From NCBI RefSeq assembly GCF_013033965.1, contig NZ_WQFE01000006.1, positions 1 through 64,000 of the forward strand: DNA of 64,000 bases, in the 5' to 3' direction. Of the stretch, positions 26,533-35,360 are shown piece by piece. Positions within the stretch are counted from its first letter, which is position 1, and each line of letters starts with the position of its first letter. Source of the stretch: Ruegeria atlantica (GTDB taxonomy: Bacteria; Pseudomonadota; Alphaproteobacteria; Rhodobacterales; Rhodobacteraceae). The notes beneath the pieces are model-generated. The model saw only the letters and a list, made by a program, of their open reading frames with translations. It ran no database searches and was not told the origin of the DNA. Position numbers and translations under genes: made by a program.

Positions 26533-27672
26533 ATGCGCGATCTGCCGTCAAAAGACCAATTCAAACGGATATCCGAAGGTTTCAGTCCAGATCCTTTCAA
26601 CACGAACTCTTTGAAGGCCGAAGCCTATGTTGACCCTGCGTGGAATCAGGTCGACCTAAAAGAAATCATCGCAAAGACCTGGCAATGGGTGTGTCATGTC
26701 GAAAAACTTCGCGCGCCCGGATCTTATGTTACGGTCGAGATTGCTGGCCGTTCCATTGCGGTTGTGCGTGACCGAGAAGGCGAACTGCGCGCTTTTTATA
26801 ACGTCTGCAAGCATCGGGCACATCATTTGCTGACCGGTGAAGGCCAGACAACGCGGATCATGTGTCCCTACCACGCGTGGGTTTACAAATTGGATGGTCA
26901 GCTTGTTCGCGCGCCCGAGACCGAGAATCTGTCTAGTTTCAACACCAAGGACATTTGTCTGGATCAGGTGCAGGTCGAAGAGTTCGCGGGCTTTATTTAC
27001 GTCAACCTCGATCCATCTGCGCGCCCGTTGCGCGAGATGTCCGGAGAACTTGAGACGGAAATACGTCATTGGGCCCCGGATATCGAAAAACTGACTTTTG
27101 GCCATCGCCTGACCTATGACATCAAGTCCAATTGGAAGAACGTGGTCGACAACTTCCTTGAATGCTACCACTGCCCGACTGCGCATAAAGACTTCTGCGA
27201 CTTGGTGGATATGGACACCTACAAGGTGACGACATACGGCATCTATTCCAGCCATATGGCCGAGGCAGGAAAGGGTGCGAACACCGCCTACGACGTCTCG
27301 AATGCAACAGTTCGTACCCACGCGGTCTGGTGGTTGTGGCCTACAACCTGCCTGATGCGTTACCCGGGACGGTCCTCGATGATCGTTCTGAACATAATCC
27401 CCATCGGTCCCGACCGGACGCTTGAGACCTATGACTTCTTCCTTGAGACCCCAGAGCCGGACGAAGCAGAGCTTGAAGCGATCCGCTATCTGGATGAGGT
27501 ACTGCAACGTGAAGACATCGACATCGTCGAAAGCGTTCAGCGGGGGATGAGCACACCTGCGTTCACGCAAGGGCGTATCGTGCATGACCCGAACGGCTCG
27601 GGCAAATCCGAGCACGCTGTGCATCATTTCCACGGTTTGGTTTTGGATGCATACGCAAAGGCGGCCCCGTGA
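26533..27672 (+). CDS. Rieske oxygenase alpha subunit, CntA/YeaW-like
   Basis: Terminal oxygenase component that would hydroxylate or demethylate a small substrate using electrons from a separate reductase. The Rieske [2Fe-2S] ligands are Cys92, His94, Cys111 and His114 (CKH...CPYH). The mononuclear iron site is Glu210-x2-His213-x4-His218 (LECYHCPTAH). Glu rather than Asp at the bridging position, and the C-terminal block ending SGSGKSEH..HHFH, match the carnitine monooxygenase CntA/YeaW group. The start is Met at 26533 with GGAG 6 nt upstream; an in-frame extension to 26476 lacks a site. No reductase gene (CntB/GbcB) is nearby. Its stop overlaps the sulfatase GTG start (GTGA). The substrate is probably a quaternary amine, but this is not proven. 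Confidence 0.88.
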   Translation: MRDLPSKDQFKRISEGFSPDPFNTNSLKAEAYVDPAWNQVDLKEIIAKTWQWVCHVEKLRAPGSYVTVEIAGRSIAVVRDREGELRAFYNVCKHRAHHLLTGEGQTTRIMCPYHAWVYKLDGQLVRAPETENLSSFNTKDICLDQVQVEEFAGFIYVNLDPSARPLREMSGELETEIRHWAPDIEKLTFGHRLTYDIKSNWKNVVDNFLECYHCPTAHKDFCDLVDMDTYKVTTYGIYSSHMAEAGKGANTAYDVSNATVRTHAVWWLWPTTCLMRYPGRSSMIVLNIIPIGPDRTLETYDFFLETPEPDEAELEAIRYLDEVLQREDIDIVESVQRGMSTPAFTQGRIVHDPNGSGKSEHAVHHFHGLVLDAYAKAAP

Positions 27673-29204
27673 CACGGCCCAACATTGTAGTGGTCATGGC
27701 AGACCAACTGGCGCCGCATTTCTGTGGGGCATACGGTCATCCGACGGTCAAAACTCCACACATTGATGCGCTTGCGGCGCGCGGCACGCGGTTTGATGCC
27801 GCCTATTGCAACTCACCCCTGTGTGCTCCATCGCGCTTCGCCTTTATGTCTGGCCAATTGATTAGTCGGATCGCGGCCTATGACAACGCCAGCGAGTTCC
27901 GGGCCTCAGTTCCTACTTTCGCGCACTATCTGACGGCGTTGGGGTATCGCACATGTTTGTCTGGCAAAATGCACTTTATCGGTCCAGACCAAAAACACGG
28001 ATTTCAGGATCGTGTCACGACGGACATCTATCCCGCCGATTTCGCCTGGACCCCAGATTGGGAGGCTCCGGACGAACGAATCGACAAATGGTATCACAAC
28101 ATGCAAACGGTCAAGGAAAGCGGTCAAGCCATTGCGACCTTTCAGACCGACTATGATGATGAGGTCGAATTTGCCGCGCGCCGCTGGTTAATCGACAGGG
28201 GCAGGGACTGCGCTGGAGGGGACAATGCGCCTTTCTGTTTGGTGGCAAGTTTTATCCACCCGCATGATCCTTATGTGGCCAAACAGGAATGGTGGAACCT
28301 CTATTCAGACGCAGATGTGCCGATGCCAGAGTTTTCCTTGACGCCCGAACAGCAGGACCCGTTTTCACGCCGTGTGATGGACGGGATTGAGGCGAGTTAT
28401 GTTCCTCTGACCGAAGAAGAAGTTGGCCGGGCCCGCCGCGCCTATCTTGCCAATGTCAGCTATTTCGACAGCAAGGTTGGCGCGATGGTCAAAGCACTGG
28501 AAGATATCAGAGAGCTGGACAACACCGTTGTCATCGTCACGGCTGATCATGGCGATATGTTGGGTGAGCGCGGCCTGTGGTACAAAATGAACTTCTTCGA
28601 ACACTCGGCCCGAGTGCCCTTGATAATGGCCGGTCCGGGCATAGTGCGGAGCAATGCGCCAAACGCCTGTTCGCTGCTGGATTTGTTGCCCACATTTGTG
28701 GAAATCGCTGGTGGCACGGACGAGATCTATGGCGAGCCGGTCGACGGTCGATCTCTGATGCCGTTAGCCCGTGGGGAACCCGATCCGACGGACGAAGCGA
28801 TTGGCGAATACTGCGCCGAGATGACGCCGTATCCGGTTTTCATGATCCGACGCGGGTCGCTGAAGTACATCCATTGCGACCCGGATCCACCACAACTTTA
28901 TGACCTGACCGCCGATCCGCTGGAAAAAACAAATCTCGCCGATGATCCGGCGTATGCAGATCAGGTAGCCGCGTTTGCTAAGGAAGTCGAGCAAAGGTGG
29001 GACAGCGAAAAGTTGCGCGCCGACGTTATCACAACACAGAAATCTCGCCGCGCACTGCACGCCGCAATAGAGGCAGGCGCTGGTGAGGCCTGGGATTACA
29101 GCCCGCCGCGAGATGCATCGCAGGAATATGTGCGCAACCATTTGGACTGGACTGTGGCGGCAACCCGCTATCGCTATCCGCCGTTGAAGGAGAATGACGA
29201 ATGA
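27669..29204 (+). CDS. betC: BetC-like choline-sulfatase
   Basis: Sulfatase of 511 aa that probably hydrolyses choline-O-sulfate or a similar sulfate ester. The formylglycine motif CAPSR is at Cys52 and a metal Asp12 lies in MADQL. It shares blocks that mark choline-sulfatases: SGKMHFIGPDQKHGF, TTDIYPADF.WTPDW, DERIDKWYHN and GERGLWYKMNFFEHSARVPL. These are much closer to BetC than those of the sulfatase at 6058. GTG start overlaps the Rieske gene stop; the SDR gene overlaps its end (ATGA). In rhizobia betC lies with betB/betA; here it is in an operon with oxidoreductases, so the released alcohol may be something other than choline. The exact substrate is uncertain. Confidence 0.82.
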   Translation: MTRPNIVVVMADQLAPHFCGAYGHPTVKTPHIDALAARGTRFDAAYCNSPLCAPSRFAFMSGQLISRIAAYDNASEFRASVPTFAHYLTALGYRTCLSGKMHFIGPDQKHGFQDRVTTDIYPADFAWTPDWEAPDERIDKWYHNMQTVKESGQAIATFQTDYDDEVEFAARRWLIDRGRDCAGGDNAPFCLVASFIHPHDPYVAKQEWWNLYSDADVPMPEFSLTPEQQDPFSRRVMDGIEASYVPLTEEEVGRARRAYLANVSYFDSKVGAMVKALEDIRELDNTVVIVTADHGDMLGERGLWYKMNFFEHSARVPLIMAGPGIVRSNAPNACSLLDLLPTFVEIAGGTDEIYGEPVDGRSLMPLARGEPDPTDEAIGEYCAEMTPYPVFMIRRGSLKYIHCDPDPPQLYDLTADPLEKTNLADDPAYADQVAAFAKEVEQRWDSEKLRADVITTQKSRRALHAAIEAGAGEAWDYSPPRDASQEYVRNHLDWTVAATRYRYPPLKENDE

Positions 29205-29995
29205 AGCTGGAAGGCAAAACTGCTTTAGTGACCGGAGGTCGCGGTGGCATCGGGCGCGCCATCGTTTCCCGCTTTCTGCGCGAGGGCGCGCGCGTCTATG
29301 CCGCGGACCTGACACCCGAAGGATCTTTGGCGAGGCATGACGATGACGGTAGCATTTTTGTAAAGCTCGACGTTACGCAAGAAGCAGACGCAGTTGCTGC
29401 GTTGGAGCAGGTCGCTAGTGAAGCAGGGCAGTTGGACATCCTTGTAAACGCGGCTGGGACTGAGATCGAGAAAACTATCGAAGAGACGTCGCTTGAAGAA
29501 TGGAATCTATCCTTCGCGGTCAATGTGACAGGCACGTTTTTGGCCTCGAAACACAGCCTGCCACTGATGCGCAAGGCGGCTGCGTCCGGAGCATCAGCCT
29601 CAATCATCAATTTTGGCAGCTACGACGGATTCATCGCCGATCCCGGCCTTGCGGCCTATTGCGCAACCAAGGGCGCGGTGCACGCTTTGACCAGAGCAAT
29701 GGCCTGTGACCACGGACCCGAAGGCATCCGTGTGAACGCGATCTGCCCTGGCTATGTCGATACACCCATGCTGCAGAGTTTCTTCACCGGCGACGGGTCA
29801 GGCGCGGGCGGCAAGTCGATTGATCAGCTGCAGCAAGCAGTGCGTGACGTGCACCCGATGCGTACTTTTGGTACGCCGGAAGACATCGCTAATCTGGTGA
29901 ATTGGCTGGCTTCGGACGAGGCGCGCTATGCCAGCGGGCAGCTTTGGGTTCTTGACGGAGGACTGAGCGCGCAAGTTCAGCAAATGAAGTTGTGA
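29201..29995 (+). CDS. SDR-family oxidoreductase
   Basis: Short-chain dehydrogenase/reductase of 264 aa, NAD(P)-dependent. The cofactor loop GGRGGIG follows TG near residue 10, NAAG marks strand 4, and the catalytic Ser/Tyr/Lys set is visible as INFGSYDGF...AAYCATKGA. The acidic residue after strand 2 (YAADL) suggests NAD(H) preference. Its ATG overlaps the sulfatase stop by 4 nt and a second SDR follows after 13 nt. Within this operon it would oxidise an alcohol released by the sulfatase or produced by the oxygenase; this is inference from position. Confidence 0.88.
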   Translation: MKLEGKTALVTGGRGGIGRAIVSRFLREGARVYAADLTPEGSLARHDDDGSIFVKLDVTQEADAVAALEQVASEAGQLDILVNAAGTEIEKTIEETSLEEWNLSFAVNVTGTFLASKHSLPLMRKAAASGASASIINFGSYDGFIADPGLAAYCATKGAVHALTRAMACDHGPEGIRVNAICPGYVDTPMLQSFFTGDGSGAGGKSIDQLQQAVRDVHPMRTFGTPEDIANLVNWLASDEARYASGQLWVLDGGLSAQVQQMKL

Positions 29996-30008
29996 TGGTG
30001 GTGCTCTG

Positions 30009-30749
30009 ATGCGGTTGGCTGGCAAAAGAGCGTTGGTCACCGGTGGTCGGCAAGGGATCGGGCGCGGGATTGTTGAAGCGTTTCGACGAGAAGGCGCAGC
30101 GGTTACCACCTGCGGTCGCGGGCCAAGGCCCGACAATCTGCCTGACGATGTTATCTGGTATCCGCTGGATGTCGCAGACGCGGACGCAGTCGAAAAGCTG
30201 GCCTCAGCGACCGACGGAACAGACATCCTTGTCAACAATGCAGGTGTTCAGGTCGAAAATACTGTGGCCAATAGTACAGATGCCGACTGGGAGGCCGTGA
30301 TCGGCACAAATTGCCGCGGTGTGTTCAACCTTTGCCGTGCCTACGTCCCGCGGATGCCCGAGGGGAGCTCGATCATTAACATTGGGTCGATCTCTGGCCG
30401 GGTCGCAGACCCGTCGATGGCGCTTTATAACGCCTCCAAGGCGTTTGTTCACGGATTGACGCGGTCAATTGCCGTCGACCATGGCCCCAAAATCCGGTGC
30501 AATGCGATTTGCCCCGGTTGGATTGAGACCGGGATGCTGGATGCGGGGTTTGAATTGGCGTCAGATCCGGCTGCGGCCCGAGAGGATGCCTTGGCGCGAC
30601 ATGCAGTGCGCCGCTTTGGCCGGCCCGAAGACATTGCTAGCATGGCCGTTTGGTTAGCCTCAGATGAGGCTGCGTTTGCAACCGGCCAATTATTCACAGT
30701 GGATGGCGGAATGACGGCTGCTTCGCCATTAAATCCGGGATTGTTTTGA
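30009..30749 (+). CDS. SDR-family oxidoreductase
   Basis: Second short-chain dehydrogenase of the operon, 246 aa. Motifs: TGGRQGIGRG (residues 10-19), NNAGVQ, and the catalytic set NIGSISG...ALYNASKAF. The C terminus FTVDGGMTA is typical of the family. It shares the general fold but only moderate identity with the preceding SDR, so the two are likely successive or substrate-specific enzymes rather than a recent duplication. Stop and the next ATG overlap by 1 nt (TGATG). Confidence 0.88.
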   Translation: MRLAGKRALVTGGRQGIGRGIVEAFRREGAAVTTCGRGPRPDNLPDDVIWYPLDVADADAVEKLASATDGTDILVNNAGVQVENTVANSTDADWEAVIGTNCRGVFNLCRAYVPRMPEGSSIINIGSISGRVADPSMALYNASKAFVHGLTRSIAVDHGPKIRCNAICPGWIETGMLDAGFELASDPAAAREDALARHAVRRFGRPEDIASMAVWLASDEAAFATGQLFTVDGGMTAASPLNPGLF

Positions 30750-31675
30750 TGGATGCACAACACACTGCCTGCCTTGGCGGAGGCGTGATCGGTGCCAGCT
30801 GGGCCGCGTTGTTTCTGGCCTCGGGCCGTTCGGTGGCGATGTTTGATCCGGATCCGGACATTGAAGTGAAAGTGCGCGCGTATATCGAAACCGCATGGCC
30901 AGCATTAATTGAACTGGGGCTGGCAGATAGAGGGACACCGGATGCGATTACATTCTGCCGCGACGCTGCCAGCGCTGTCGAAGGCGCAGGATTTGTGCAG
31001 GAAAACGTGCCGGAGCGCCTGAACATAAAACACGCGATTTTTGCCGAGATTGAACCCGTGCTGGCCCCCGAGGCCATCGTTGCCAGTTCCGCCTCTGGGT
31101 TGACGCTCGGTCAGATGCAACCGGGATGGAAGAATCCTGCACGCTTTGTTCTGGGTCACCCATTCAACCCGCCGCATCTGATCCCGCTGGTCGAAGTTCT
31201 GGGGAATGACAAAACTGTGGACGGAGTTGTTGAGGCGACGCAAGCGTTCTATGAAAACCTTGGTAAGACGACGATCCGCGTGAACAAAGAATTACCTGGC
31301 CACGTGGCCAATCGTTTGCAAGCCGCAATCTGGCGCGAAGCGATCCATCTGGCGACAACGGGCGTTGCCTCAGTCGAAGATGTTGACAAGGCCGTCTGGG
31401 CAGGTCCCGGTTTACGCTGGGCCGCGATGGGTCCGACAATGCTGTTCAACCTTGGCGCCGGCGAAGGCGGGCTTCAGACCTTTTGCGATCACTTTACCGA
31501 AACGTTCAACGGCTGGTGGGAAGATTTGGGAGATGTCTACCTGACAGAGGACGTGACCCGGCAATTGGTGAACGGCGTCAAATCCGAAGCACGTGGACGT
31601 ACACCGGCCGAGTTGTCGCAGCAACGCGACGCCTTGATCGTAGCCTTGCAAAAATCCGTTGCAGGTTTGCGTTGA
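30749..31675 (+). CDS. 3-hydroxyacyl-CoA-dehydrogenase-family protein (carnitine/gulonate dehydrogenase-like)
   Basis: NAD-dependent dehydrogenase of 308 aa. The Rossmann motif is GGGVIGASWAALF, and the catalytic histidine lies in the FVLGHPFNPPHLIPLVE block. An upstream TTG at 30746 is in frame, but ATG at 30749 overlaps the previous stop and is preferred. The family includes L-carnitine dehydrogenase and L-gulonate 3-dehydrogenase as well as 3-hydroxybutyryl-CoA dehydrogenases. HPFNPPxxIPLVE, single-domain length and the neighbouring CntA-like oxygenase and GbdR/CdhR-type regulator favour a free beta-hydroxy acid such as carnitine or an analogue over a CoA ester. Last gene of the operon, convergent with the aminotransferase gene. 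Confidence 0.85.
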   Translation: MDAQHTACLGGGVIGASWAALFLASGRSVAMFDPDPDIEVKVRAYIETAWPALIELGLADRGTPDAITFCRDAASAVEGAGFVQENVPERLNIKHAIFAEIEPVLAPEAIVASSASGLTLGQMQPGWKNPARFVLGHPFNPPHLIPLVEVLGNDKTVDGVVEATQAFYENLGKTTIRVNKELPGHVANRLQAAIWREAIHLATTGVASVEDVDKAVWAGPGLRWAAMGPTMLFNLGAGEGGLQTFCDHFTETFNGWWEDLGDVYLTEDVTRQLVNGVKSEARGRTPAELSQQRDALIVALQKSVAGLR

Positions 31676-31721
31676 CGACTGCTGTCCGCTGAACGGTTTG
31701 GAACGACCGAAGCCGATCTGG

Positions 31722-32981
31722 TCAGCCGCTTTCGCCTAAAACCTTGATTGCGCCCAGCAACCGCGCGATTTCCTGTTCCGTGTTGTAGTGACAAAAAGAA
31801 ATTCGGATACAATCCGACAGGCCAAGCGGAGTGAGAACGTTGCCGGAATAGTGGTCGGCCTTTCGCGTGTGTGTCCGAATGCCCTGTTGGTTCAAGATTT
31901 CAACCACATCTTCTGAGGCATGACCCTCGACCACAATCGATACCAGCCCCTCACGCGCCGGGTTGTCTGCGCCTGCCAGAATGGTCACGTGATCCATATC
32001 GCGCAGCCCCGGAAGATTGCCTGTGCCATTGATGGCGGTATTGGTCAGGTGGGTCTCATAGGCCTGAATGGCAAGGCCTGCAGCCTCGATCCTTTTGCGC
32101 GGCTCGGTCTCGCCCGAGACTTCGCCACCTAACCAGTCAAAATATGTCACGACATCCGATACAGTTGCATAAGATCCCGCGTCACGGGTTCCGAACTCCC
32201 ACCCGGTTGCGGGTGCATCGATCAGCATATCATGGGGCAATTCGCTGAGTTTGTCAGAAATCCAGGCGATGCCATATCCATGACGTGAAAATACTTTGTA
32301 GGGCGAGATTGCGTATCCGTCGATGTCGTAGGCATCCAGGTCCAACTGCCCGTGGGCCGCATGCTGAATACCATCGACGATGATCAAACAGTCCGGTGCC
32401 ACAGCACGGATCGCCGTAGAAATTGCGGCCACGTCCATGCCCATGCCTGTCACGGGCGATGCATGCAGGATCGTTGCCACCGCCACATCTGGCGTCATCA
32501 GCGCGGCATAATCCCCGGCTGTAACCAGTCCGGTATCGTTGTTGTGGGGCACATTCACGTAATCCAGCCCCGCAATTTCAGCCCAGCGGTGTGCCGCGCT
32601 GCGTGTCGCGGGATGTTCGATGGACGAACCGATTACTTTCGACCCCTTCGGCGCGACAAGACAAGCGGTGCGGATCATGCGAAAAAGCAGCTCGGTTCCG
32701 CTTTCGCCTGCAAAGAACTGACCGGAGGATGCATTCATGAACACGGCCAGGTCGTCCTTGGCCTTATTGATTACACCATGGGTTCCCTGACCCGCCGGAT
32801 TTATGCGCCCGGGATTGTCCGGGATTGCCGCATAAAAGGCCGAGGTCTCAGCGACAGATTTCAAAGTCAGTGCTCCGCCCGCATTTTCGAAGAAAATCCG
32901 TTCGCCTTGAAAGGGGCAGGCGCTGACATGGGCAAAGCGGTCGCGGATGGCGTCGATGAGTGCGGGGTTGTTTTGGATCAT
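31722..32981 (-). CDS. Class V aminotransferase / cysteine-desulfurase-like PLP enzyme
   Basis: Pyridoxal-phosphate enzyme of 419 aa, start at 32981 chosen for AGGA about 8 nt upstream; a longer frame to 33080 has no such site. Fold type I features: NAGGALTL near the start, SSIEHPAT in the cofactor region, IIVDGIQHAAHGQLDLDAYDIDGYAISPYKVF with the PLP-binding Lys in SPYK, and the C-terminal ETEPRKRIEAAGLAIQAYE block. It belongs to the CsdA/SufS-related class V group, but no suf or isc genes are present, so iron-sulfur assembly is unlikely. It may be a lyase or transaminase for an amino compound. It stands alone between the oxygenase operon and the glycerol-type importer; function open. Confidence 0.78.
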   Translation of the reverse strand: MIQNNPALIDAIRDRFAHVSACPFQGERIFFENAGGALTLKSVAETSAFYAAIPDNPGRINPAGQGTHGVINKAKDDLAVFMNASSGQFFAGESGTELLFRMIRTACLVAPKGSKVIGSSIEHPATRSAAHRWAEIAGLDYVNVPHNNDTGLVTAGDYAALMTPDVAVATILHASPVTGMGMDVAAISTAIRAVAPDCLIIVDGIQHAAHGQLDLDAYDIDGYAISPYKVFSRHGYGIAWISDKLSELPHDMLIDAPATGWEFGTRDAGSYATVSDVVTYFDWLGGEVSGETEPRKRIEAAGLAIQAYETHLTNTAINGTGNLPGLRDMDHVTILAGADNPAREGLVSIVVEGHASEDVVEILNQQGIRTHTRKADHYSGNVLTPLGLSDCIRISFCHYNTEQEIARLLGAIKVLGESG

Positions 32982-33538
32982 AGATTTGTCCTGTGCATAG
33001 TCATCGGGCGGTTCATGAACGAGCGGCAGAGTTTGGTCACCGCGATAGGGCTGTGTTCGGAAAACCGCCGAAAACGTCATCGAAGGTTCCGCGACCTGAA
33101 TTGATCAAGCCGTATGCTGCCATCCTGTCAAGCAACAGCTCGGCGTGATTGGGCAGTACCGTCGTATAGTGTCGCTATCGGACTATTCAGTTACAAAATT
33201 CTGCGCTTTTGAAGGGGTGATACAATTGAGAATGGTGTCTTCTGTTGGGTTGATTGCATGATGAAGAACACGATGGGCATCGTGATCGTTTTTCATACTC
33301 TCGACAAAGGTTTTAGTCGGTTTGTGACAACTCTCCACAGGATGAGTTTACCCATGACTGAACATATTTTGATTGTTGAGAAACGCTATAAACTGAAGAT
33401 AATAATAAGAATTTTGAAAAAAATCTCTCCCGATTTTGTCAATTACTAAAAATTTAGTTTGACAGATGTGCAGAAAATCGCTGATGCTACCTGCTATCCG
33501 GTTCGCGCCGGAAAACCATACACTTTGGGAGGAGACAG
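32982..33538. other. Intergenic region upstream of the glp-type importer
   Basis: 557 bp without a convincing gene. The right half (about 33340-33470) is strikingly AT-rich compared with the rest of the window and holds a 28-bp palindrome with an embedded TTGACA. A 63-codon frame at 33258-33449 has no good ribosome site and no recognisable domain. The region probably carries the importer promoter with its operator, and the aminotransferase promoter. Confidence 0.6.
33437..33464. promoter_or_regulatory. Palindrome overlapping a TTGACA -35-like box, upstream of glpV
   Basis: Nested inverted repeats: outer TGTCAA/TTGACA and inner ACTAAA/TTTAGT around AA, imperfect by a 2-nt bulge. It lies 75-102 bp upstream of the substrate-binding-protein start. 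The right half is a perfect -35 hexamer; no strong -10 is visible. Likely operator for the importer operon. Confidence 0.5.
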
Positions 33539-35278
33539 ATGCGGAGACATCTACTTTCCGCAGTGGCGGCGGCTGCCGTCATTGCGGGGCACGGTCCCGT
33601 TTGGGCCGACGAAGCCGCAGCACAACGCTGGATCGATGACGAGTTTCAGCCATCGACCCTGTCGAAAGACGAACAGATGGCCGAGATGCAGTGGTTCATC
33701 GAAGCCGCACAGCCTTACGCTGGCATGGAAATCAACGTCCTGTCCGAAGGCATCCCGACACACTCCTACGAATCCGAGGTTCTGACCAAGGCGTTCGAGG
33801 AAATCACCGGCATCAAGGTCAATCACCAGATCCTTGGCGAAGGCGAAGTGGTTCAGGCCGTTCAGACGCAACTTCAGACAGGTCGGAACCTGTATGATGG
33901 CTATGTGAACGACAGTGACCTGATCGGCACCCACTCGCGCTTGCAACTGGCTTATCCGCTGACCGACATGATGGGCGGCGATTGGGCGGCGACGACATCG
34001 CCGACGCTGGATCTGGATGACTTCATGGGCATTCAGTTTACCACCGGTCCGGATGGCAAGCTGTATCAGCTGCCTGACCAGCAGTTCGCCAACCTCTACT
34101 GGTTCCGCAAAGACTGGTTCGATGACGAAGCCAACAAAGCCGCGTTTAAAGAAAAATACGGCTATGACCTTGGCGTCCCGGTCAACTGGTCCGCATACGA
34201 AGACATCGCCGAATTCTTCACCAATGATGTGAAGGAAGTCGATGGCACCACGATCTATGGCCACATGGATTACGGCAAGCGCGCGCCTGACCTTGGCTGG
34301 CGTATGACCGACGCCTGGCTGTCGATGGCCGGTGCCGGTGACGTGGGTGAGCCGAACGGCGTTCCTGTCGACGAATGGGGCATCCGCATGGAAGCGGGCA
34401 CCTGTAACCCGGTTGGTGCGTCCGTGTCTCGTGGTGGTGCTGCCAACGGTCCGGCTGCGGTCTATGCGATCCGCAAATGGGATGAATGGCTGCGGGCCTA
34501 TGCGCCTCCGGGTGCTGCGTCTTATGACTTCTACCAGTCGCTGCCGGCGCTCAGCCAGGGCAACGTGGCCCAGCAGATCTTCTGGTACACCGCCTTTACC
34601 GCTGACATGGTGAAGCCGAAGTCCGAAGGCAATAACACCGTGGATGACGAGGGCACGCCGCTATGGCGTATGGCGCCCAGCCCGCATGGCCCTTACTGGG
34701 AAGAAGGCCAGAAGGTTGGTTATCAGGACGTGGGTTCCTGGACCTTCCTGAAATCGACCCCGGCGGATCGTGCCCAGGCCGCGTGGCTGTACGCTCAGTT
34801 CGTGACGTCCAAGACTGTCGACGTGAAGAAGTCCCATGTGGGTCTGACCTTCATCCGCGACAGCTCGGTCAACCACGAGTCGTTCACCGAACGCGCACCC
34901 AAGCTGGGTGGTCTGGTCGAGTTCTACCGCTCGCCTGATCGCGTGGCATGGTCGCCTACCGGCATCAACGTGCCTGACTATCCGAAGCTGGCCCAGATCT
35001 GGTGGCAGCAGATTGGTGACGTGAACTCGGGCGCCTTCACCCCGCAAGAGGCGATGGATCGTCTGGCTGAAGAGATGGACATTACCATGGCCCGTATGCA
35101 GGCCGCGGATGAAAGCGCCGGTGTCTACGGAGGCTGCGGCCCACGCCTGAACGAGCCGCAGGATCCTGCCTTCTGGTTGGAAAAAGCGGGCTCGCCTAAG
35201 GCCAAGCTTGAGAACGAAAAGCCGCAAGGCCAGACCGTCAACTATGACGAACTGGTTCAGCGTTGGCAGTCTCAGTAA
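33539..35278 (+). CDS. glpV: ABC transporter substrate-binding protein, GlpV-like
   Basis: Periplasmic solute receptor of 579 aa for a carbohydrate-type ABC importer. A Sec signal peptide ends around VWADEAA (residues 20-27). The body resembles the large binding proteins of the glycerol importer GlpSTPQUV described in Rhizobium leguminosarum: VLSEGIPTHSYESEVLTKAFEEITGI, DGKLYQLPDQQFANLYWFRKDWF and a C-terminal KAGSPKAKLENEKPQGQTVNYDELVQRW block. GGAGGAGACAG gives a very strong ribosome site. In Rhizobium the receptor gene is last; here it is first, followed by a stem-loop and then the ATPases, a layout favouring excess receptor. No glpK or glpD lies in the window, so glycerol itself is not certain. 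Confidence 0.85.
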   Translation: MRRHLLSAVAAAAVIAGHGPVWADEAAAQRWIDDEFQPSTLSKDEQMAEMQWFIEAAQPYAGMEINVLSEGIPTHSYESEVLTKAFEEITGIKVNHQILGEGEVVQAVQTQLQTGRNLYDGYVNDSDLIGTHSRLQLAYPLTDMMGGDWAATTSPTLDLDDFMGIQFTTGPDGKLYQLPDQQFANLYWFRKDWFDDEANKAAFKEKYGYDLGVPVNWSAYEDIAEFFTNDVKEVDGTTIYGHMDYGKRAPDLGWRMTDAWLSMAGAGDVGEPNGVPVDEWGIRMEAGTCNPVGASVSRGGAANGPAAVYAIRKWDEWLRAYAPPGAASYDFYQSLPALSQGNVAQQIFWYTAFTADMVKPKSEGNNTVDDEGTPLWRMAPSPHGPYWEEGQKVGYQDVGSWTFLKSTPADRAQAAWLYAQFVTSKTVDVKKSHVGLTFIRDSSVNHESFTERAPKLGGLVEFYRSPDRVAWSPTGINVPDYPKLAQIWWQQIGDVNSGAFTPQEAMDRLAEEMDITMARMQAADESAGVYGGCGPRLNEPQDPAFWLEKAGSPKAKLENEKPQGQTVNYDELVQRWQSQ

Positions 35279-35291
35279 GCCAGTGAAACCC

Positions 35292-35315
35292 GGGGGTGCC
35301 GCGTCAGGCACCCCC
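35292..35315 (+). terminator. Intercistronic stem-loop after the substrate-binding-protein gene
   Basis: A perfect 9-bp GC-rich stem (GGGGGTGCC/GGCACCCCC) with a 6-nt loop lies 14 nt after the stop. No T-tract follows, so it is more likely an attenuator or mRNA-stabilising hairpin than a full terminator. Confidence 0.7.
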
Positions 35316-35360
35316 ACCTCAAGACCAGTGCGACGCACTGAAGGACCGGAACCCACGGAC

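Noticed and set aside
26656-27675. 339-codon antisense frame under the Rieske oxygenase
   Set aside because: The sense strand has all iron ligands and coupled neighbours; the antisense product has no recognised domain.
33258-33449. 63-codon frame in the AT-rich gap before the glp-type operon
   Set aside because: No ribosome site, no domain and its codons follow the local AT-rich base composition; the gap is better read as regulatory.
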